A stretch of 64,000 nt of DNA from Podospora pseudocomata. Its lineage: Eukaryota > Ascomycota > Sordariomycetes > Sordariales > Podosporaceae. Below the pieces are notes generated by a model that was not told the DNA's origin, ran no database searches, and was given only the letters and a program-made list of their open reading frames with translations. The DNA lies in NCBI RefSeq assembly GCF_035222375.1, contig NC_085891.1:3038001-3102000 (forward strand), written 5' to 3'. The stretch's first letter is position 1; each line of letters begins with the position of its first letter. Shown piece after piece: positions 58,733-64,000 of the stretch. The translations under genes were made by a program, and so were the position numbers.

Positions 58733-59749
58733 ATGGACGCCACCACACAAACCCAAACCCAAACCCAAACCCAAACCCCCCGCGTCCCACTCAGCTCTTT
58801 GAATCCCAACAACGCGTCTTCGCCAACAAAGAAGAGGATGTTGCAAAGCCCGTTCGAGTCACAGACGAAGATGATGCAAACGCGTACGCCGCCCGAGACG
58901 GGGGTCAAGAAGAGGGTGTTGTCTGGGACTGGAACAGTCGATTCCTCGCCCACAGCTTCGAGGGCAGTGGCGGAAGAGGAGAGGGTGGTAAAGAAAGCTA
59001 GGTTAAGCGTATGTCCCTCCCCACCTTTCCATAATTTTCCGGTTGTTGACAGACGTAGTACTCCTCATCACCGCCCGCATCAGCAGGGCCAGCATCGTCG
59101 GTGTTTTCCAGCCCGCACCACCACCACCACCTCCTCCTCCTCGAGGAGGGTGAGGGGGATGTCTCGATGGTTACCACCATTCCTGATTCAACACCTGCAC
59201 CAGCACCGGCATCGGTATCGGCATCGGTATCGGCATCGGTATCGGCATCGGTATCGGCATCGGTATCGGCATCGGTATCGGCATCGGTATCGGCATCGGC
59301 ATCGGCATCAGTGCAGAGGAGGAGTTTGACGCGTGAACAGGCTCGTCAGGTATTTTTTTTGTCCAGTAATCCTTTTTTGGTTGTTGTTGGGCGAATCAGC
59401 TAATGGTGTGATGAAGAAAGCGGAAATCTTACGGCTGAGGCTTGGGTTGGCGAATTACAAGGTGAGGACGGGGCAGGAGGATGTTTCGTTGGATCAGTTG
59501 GAGAGGAGGCTGATGGTGAGGCTTTGGGGTGGGGAGGGGAGGGTGAGGGAGCAGGGGGGTGAGAGGTCGTCGCAGCAACAGCATCAGAGATGTGGTTCGC
59601 AGCAGATGTTACCGCCGTCGACGTCTAGGGGGACGCATCATCAGAGGAGGAGCAGTGGGGCGGGGGTTGTGGAAGAGAAGGAAAATTGGAGGGAGAGGTT
59701 GTGGGAGGTCATGGGACGGAGGAAGGCGGAGAGACAACAACAACAACAA

Positions 59750-59786
<37 letters not shown>

Positions 59787-59920
59787 TATCGCAGGAAGAT
59801 AGGGGGGAGGAGACGGAGGGGGAGGGGGAGGAGTTGGAACTGCCTAGGTTGCCGAGGGAAGAGGGGGATAATAGGGGGTTGGAGGCTGTGGGGGGGTTGT
59901 TGAGTTTGGCTAGGGGTTAG
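58733..59920 (+). CDS. Whi5/Nrm1-type G1/S transcription repressor
   Basis: Three exons: 58733-59008, 59059-59349 and 59417-59920, encoding 356 aa. Introns are 50 and 67 bases; the second has a GCTAAT branch and joins exons cleanly. The key evidence is the GTB-like motif at 190-209 (KAEILRLRLGLANYKVRTGQ), characteristic of Whi5, Nrm1 and Srl3. The N-terminal part has several Ser/Thr-Pro sites (Thr15, Ser30, Ser39, Thr52 and another near residue 75), as expected for CDK control. A His run, an Ala-Ser-Val-Ser repeat encoded by a 12-bp minisatellite, and a C-terminal poly-Gln tract make up much of the rest. Whi5 and Nrm1 repress SBF or MBF target genes at G1/S in yeast. Which of the two this corresponds to is unclear; the ACGCGW-rich promoter favours Nrm1-like feedback. 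Confidence 0.8.
59206..59310 (+). repeat. 12-bp coding minisatellite in the WHI5-like gene
   Basis: About eight in-frame copies of GCATCGGTATCG and its shortened variants encode Ala-Ser-Val-Ser repeats. Copies are almost identical, so length is likely to vary between strains. Confidence 0.92.
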
Positions 59921-61205
59921 CCCGAGTTGGTGGGAAGGGGAGGGGGTGGCTTGTTTGTTTTCATGGCTTTCAGGGCGTAGAAAGGGAGCATACGGACGCA
60001 TCTTTTGCTTTTGAAATTTTTAATTTGCTAGAGTTTGGGGTTTATTGGGCTTGCTGCACACGCTTCATGTCTGGGGTTTTGTAAGGGGTTATAGATACCA
60101 AGCCGGTTTTTTTATTTGGTGGGGGTTTATTTACTTTTTTTTTTTTGTTCTTTTGTTTTTGGTTGCTAAAACGGGAAGTTACTTCACATGTTGGATTTGA
60201 CTTTACTTGTTTGTCTTGACTCAAAACTTTGATTTATTTACACACAGGCCACTGCTTTGCTCTCTGTGACTTTGGCTCTGGTGTTCAGCAACATTACTGT
60301 GCCCCCTACCCATCGTGAACGTTGGCGGCGAGCCGCGTGTGAGTAGTAGTCGTGCTGTCTTTGTGTGTCTGGAATGTGGTGAACCCCCCACGTCCGGCTC
60401 GAATGCTCAGCAAAGAACTTCCAACCAAAACATCGACCAGTGTCATTGTTCGGCTTCGAATGAATCCCACGCGTGAGAAAGTAAGGGAGCTGTCACATTC
60501 CCCTCAGCTTTGGGGTGCCTGGTGATGGTGGTGGTGGTGTTGTCGAGACAGACAGAGTAAGAGACAGGGGGTGGCGGGACCGTTCCAACCGTAAAGACGT
60601 TTAAAAATGCAGGAAAGTGGTTTTCTTTTTTCATTTTTTTTTTTTTTGCAAAACCCAAAGGGGTTTAGCGGTGTAAATCCCACGTGGCAGCCACTATCTT
60701 AGCGGGAGAGGATTAACCGCGTTTGGGAGGGGAGGGGGCTAACAAAAACTGATGAAACGCGAGATTTTGCGCGTCTAGCTGGATTGTTGCCAAACTATTT
60801 TGGGGATGGTGGGGGTGGTCAAATGGCGGGCAGGGGGGGGAAGGGGGTTTGCCAAGAGATGGATGGTGTTTGGTGAGAAGCCCAGGGCTCTGGGGTTGGG
60901 AGTGGGAAGTGTGGTTTGCGTGGAAGAGAGTGTCGTGTTTGGGGTAAAGAAATGAGAGACGTGGACAAGGTTGGGGGGAGGGGGAGAGAACAGACTGGTA
61001 GATAGTTGGCACGTCTTGTCGAAGTGGTCAAGATGCCTTTGAGATGATATTTGGCCTGTTCAGTATTTTTATAGACCTTGAAAGATGGTTGCAAAAGCCT
61101 CCAACACAACGTCCAAAAGCATATCTATTCATCTCTTCCAAGGCCTTGACACCACGCGTTGCGGTGTCTACAACGTGTGCCGCTTGGTTCTGAATAATGT
61201 GCTAT
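59921..61205. other. intergenic between convergent WHI5-like and NRDE2 genes
   Basis: About 1.3 kb of 3' flanking DNA with T-rich runs (60136-60147, 60636-60648) and a GGT run at 60524-60540. No gene or RNA is supported. Confidence 0.5.
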
Positions 61206-64000
61206 TCACCTGAGAAACATTACACTTTCCAACCGCCCCCCCCCCAGAAACTCCTCCAACTCAACACCCACTCTTCCCCCCTTGCCCACCAAAGTCCCCA
61301 CCACCCCCCTCAGCTCCTCCCCCGTCATGTTCATCACCATCCCCTCCTCAAAAGCAGCAAGATACAACCCCTTATCCAGACAACACCCCTCCACTCCCCG
61401 GTAAAACACCCCTTTTCCCTCCTTCCTGCCCGCACAGAAACGAACAAAACCCCTCCAGATCTCCCCATTCCCTTTCCCGCTCCCCGTGATGGCAGATTCA
61501 AAAGCTTTTTTAACCGAGTGGGCACTCCCGTTGCGGACTTCGTGCATGATGGCAAACCGCTGGGTGCTGGGGGAGTCATGTCCAGGTTGGAGGGCGATGG
61601 TTTGGAGAAGCTCCCTGACTGGATCCTTGACCAACAGGGGGGGTTGTGCCCAGGATAGGAGTTCGAGGAAGATGGTGTTGGAAGGGAAGAGCTCCAGGTG
61701 AGAGAGGACAGTTGAACAGAAAAGCGCCGGGCGGTAAGGCCCTGTCTGGGAGTGGTGGTGTGACAGCCTGCAGGCGGTTTGCAGGAGCTTTTCCAAACAG
61801 GGGGTGGATTCTAAAGAGCGGGAGGTGAATTTCTGGGTTATATCTGTGATTGCACCCAGGGCTGATGAGATGTTGCCTTGGGAGGACGAGGTTAGTTCAC
61901 TGGGAGGAGAGGAAGGGGAGAGGTAGGCTAGTAAGAGGAGACTCTCCGCGTGGGCGGCGGCGGTGGGGAGGGAGAGGGAAGAAAGGGAAAAGTCGAGGGT
62001 GGTGGAGAATTGAGACCGAGCTTTGAGGAGCGTTGCTGGGGAGGGGGGAGAGGAGACGGAGGGGTCGACTGAGCGGCAGAGCGTCGTCAGGGCGAGGTCG
62101 TTGCGGGAGGAGAGGAGGTGGAGCCAGGTTTGGGTGTTGAACAGGAGCTGGCTGTTGGGGAGGTTGGTGGCTGAGTCGAGGATTTTGAAAGCGAGTTCCG
62201 GGTTGTTGTTGGAGTGCTCCAACAAGGCGTAGGCGTTGTAGAGGGAGGTGTTGGTGGTGTATTGCTTGAGCAGAGTTTTGGCAACCTTTTTGGTGGTTTT
62301 GGCGTCGGTGTTGAGCCAGACCGTGGCGAGGTAGATTTCTGCTAGGTCTTCACGGTGATGGTCTGTGACTAGTCGTTCGAGTGTGGCTAGCACCCATGGG
62401 AGGTCGAGTTGGGTTTCTTCAGGGGGGTGGGTTTTGTCCCAGGAGTCCAGGCATTTGAACCAGCCCTCCTTGGTGAAGAGAAGCTCGGGTGAGGTGGCCA
62501 TGTCACCGCCTTGTTGAGCGAATTCAGGGGGGCGTTTTGACAGATCAACATCCACGCTCTCCGTGTTTTGTCCCTCGCGTCTCTCCCAAGGCCGGAAAGC
62601 CTGGCTTTTGGGAGCCAAGAATGGATCTCGCCGCCAGTCCTTCACAAACGGTTCCTCACAACCGGAGGGAATCCCAACAAACACCCCAAACGCCTCCACC
62701 ACCAATTTCTTCGCAGTGTCCAAAACCCCGGCCGGGAACCAGACGACAAAGTCCTTGATATCTCCCCACATCACCACCCTAAACGGATCCTCATCAACCC
62801 CCTCATCCAGCGTCCTCGCCGGCATCCTCGTCCTCGCAGCCCGCTTCCTTTCCACAGCCGCCCAGAGCTGGTACGGATTTTTATAATCCTCAACATCAAC
62901 CCCATCCCTTTTGTCCTCAAACCTTGGATCAGGCAGCAACTCATCCCCCCACTCTCAACAAAACACCTCCACCCCCTCGCCCCCTCCTCCCCAAACCTCG
63001 CAACTTCACTCTCCCAAAACTCTTCAAACCCCTCCGCCGATGTCGCCGTGCCGGGCCGGCAAAACGTCATCTCCAACAACGCCTGCCAAGAAGCCACCGC
63101 CCGCTCGGTATACCCAGCCTCGAACAACAGCTTTGTCAGGCGTAAAAAGACATAGACAATCTGCCGGCACACCTCCCCCCTTTCATCCCCCTCCTCCACC
63201 CCAACCAACCCCCTTGACAAACCCCCCAGCTTCTCAACAAACACATCCCTCATCCTGTCCACCGTACACGACCCCACCCTCCCCATCTCCCAACCCACCC
63301 TCGCGCGCCACAGCTCAAAGCTCCCGTCCGGTGCTACGCCATACTTTTGCGGGAGACTCTCCCACTTTTTCGCAGCGGTTTTGTCATCCCATATGTTAAG
63401 CCCCGTGGTCATCATGCCTAGGATGAGAACCTCCTTTTCACCACTAGATCGAGATGGCAGATGGGCAAGCGCTTCCTGATAAAGCGACAGCTTCAACTCG
63501 GCAAGGGCGATGGTTTCATTGCCTGTCCGGGGACGGGAATGACCAACGTCTTGGGCAAAGAGGGCGTCTTGCAGGGAGATCAGCCGGAGCCAGGAGGGGA
63601 TGTCGGCGGGTGAGGAGCGGAGGTGGCGGGTGAGGGTGACGGATTCTTTTCTGGCAGAGGAAACCTCTTTTTTCTCTTGTTCTGGGGATGAGGTCTCCGA
63701 ATCTGAAGACTCAGACTCGGAGTCTGATGGGGGAGGTTTGGCCTTGCCGTAAATAGACCTGTAGTCTGGCTTTCGGTCCTGTTGATCCTCCGGGTCTGAT
63801 AATGAGGGGCTTTCCCGGCCGCGTTTTCGCTTTTTGGAGGAGGGGGGTGTCAAAGAGATGAACTGATCTGTTGGTGAGGGAGGTGGTTTGGTGGAGGACC
63901 TGATCCGGCGAGATTTGGCGCGTCGGATTTGTGAGAGGAGGGCTTTGTCCCTAAAGGCCGAACCCAGACCCTCGCGGGAGAAGGAGAGAGAAAATAAATC
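61206..64000 (-). CDS. NRDE2: NRDE-2 family protein, 5' end outside window, apparent frameshift
   Basis: The minus-strand frame is open to the right edge, so the N-terminus lies beyond 64000. From the edge to about 62951 one frame encodes a basic/Ser-rich region, an acidic DSESESSDSE stretch and the start of the NRDE-2 helical repeats (IPSWLRLISLQDALF). From about 62945 to the stop at 61206 a second frame continues the repeats, with LPARTL-like MPARTLDEGVDEDPFRVVMW and later HAT/TPR-like helices. The switch falls on a run of six C (62945-62950 on the plus strand). One more base there would join the frames as ESGGDELLPDP. NRDE-2 (S. pombe Nrl1) is a nuclear factor linked to splicing, RNA surveillance and small-RNA silencing. 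The break may be a sequencing error or a real mutation. Confidence 0.82.

Overview
The window is nuclear DNA of a filamentous ascomycete, most likely a member of the Sordariales (Podospora/Neurospora relatives). The grounds are short GT-AG introns of 50-102 bases with CTRAY branch points, compact single-copy housekeeping genes with fungal-type architectures, and a fungal NLR gene with an alpha/beta-hydrolase N-terminus, a NACHT domain and ankyrin repeats. No bacterial operons, CRISPR arrays, rRNA or convincing tRNA genes were seen. Assignments come from reading the translations; no database search was possible.

Left part (0-12 kb): KRI1 (ribosome biogenesis, minus strand) diverges from a Rab5/Vps21 GTPase gene. 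Then come an RBBP6-like RING protein with an RGG/RS-rich tail and a septin-like GTPase with a predicted C-terminal membrane anchor. At 12.3-18.3 kb lies the most unusual locus: a roughly 4.8 kb NLR-type gene carrying a premature in-frame TAG and a block of nearly identical 105-bp ankyrin units. It is bracketed by two direct arrays of the same degenerate 21-bp repeat. A third, partly inverted piece of that repeat lies at 31.0 kb.

Middle (18-31 kb): long stretches without a supported gene flank one acidic protein of unknown function (22.5-23.4 kb). After these come IBA57 (mitochondrial Fe-S assembly) and a Cwc23/DNAJC17-like J-protein, which converge.

Right-middle (31-45 kb): a dense conserved block with separase (ESP1/bimB, 2146 aa, no intron), a small mitochondrial membrane protein (DUF5321-like), a SIRT4-like sirtuin, a mitochondrial-type cation diffusion facilitator and aspartyl aminopeptidase. 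Genes alternate in divergent and convergent pairs.

Right (45-64 kb): about 8 kb without a supported gene leads to MED15 (Mediator tail). A Whi5/Nrm1-type G1/S repressor follows, with several MCB-like ACGCGW elements upstream, and then an NRDE-2 family gene that runs off the right edge and carries an apparent one-base frameshift in a C6 run. Cell-cycle and transcription functions (separase, WHI5, MED15, NRDE2) are concentrated here, but nothing suggests a functional cluster.
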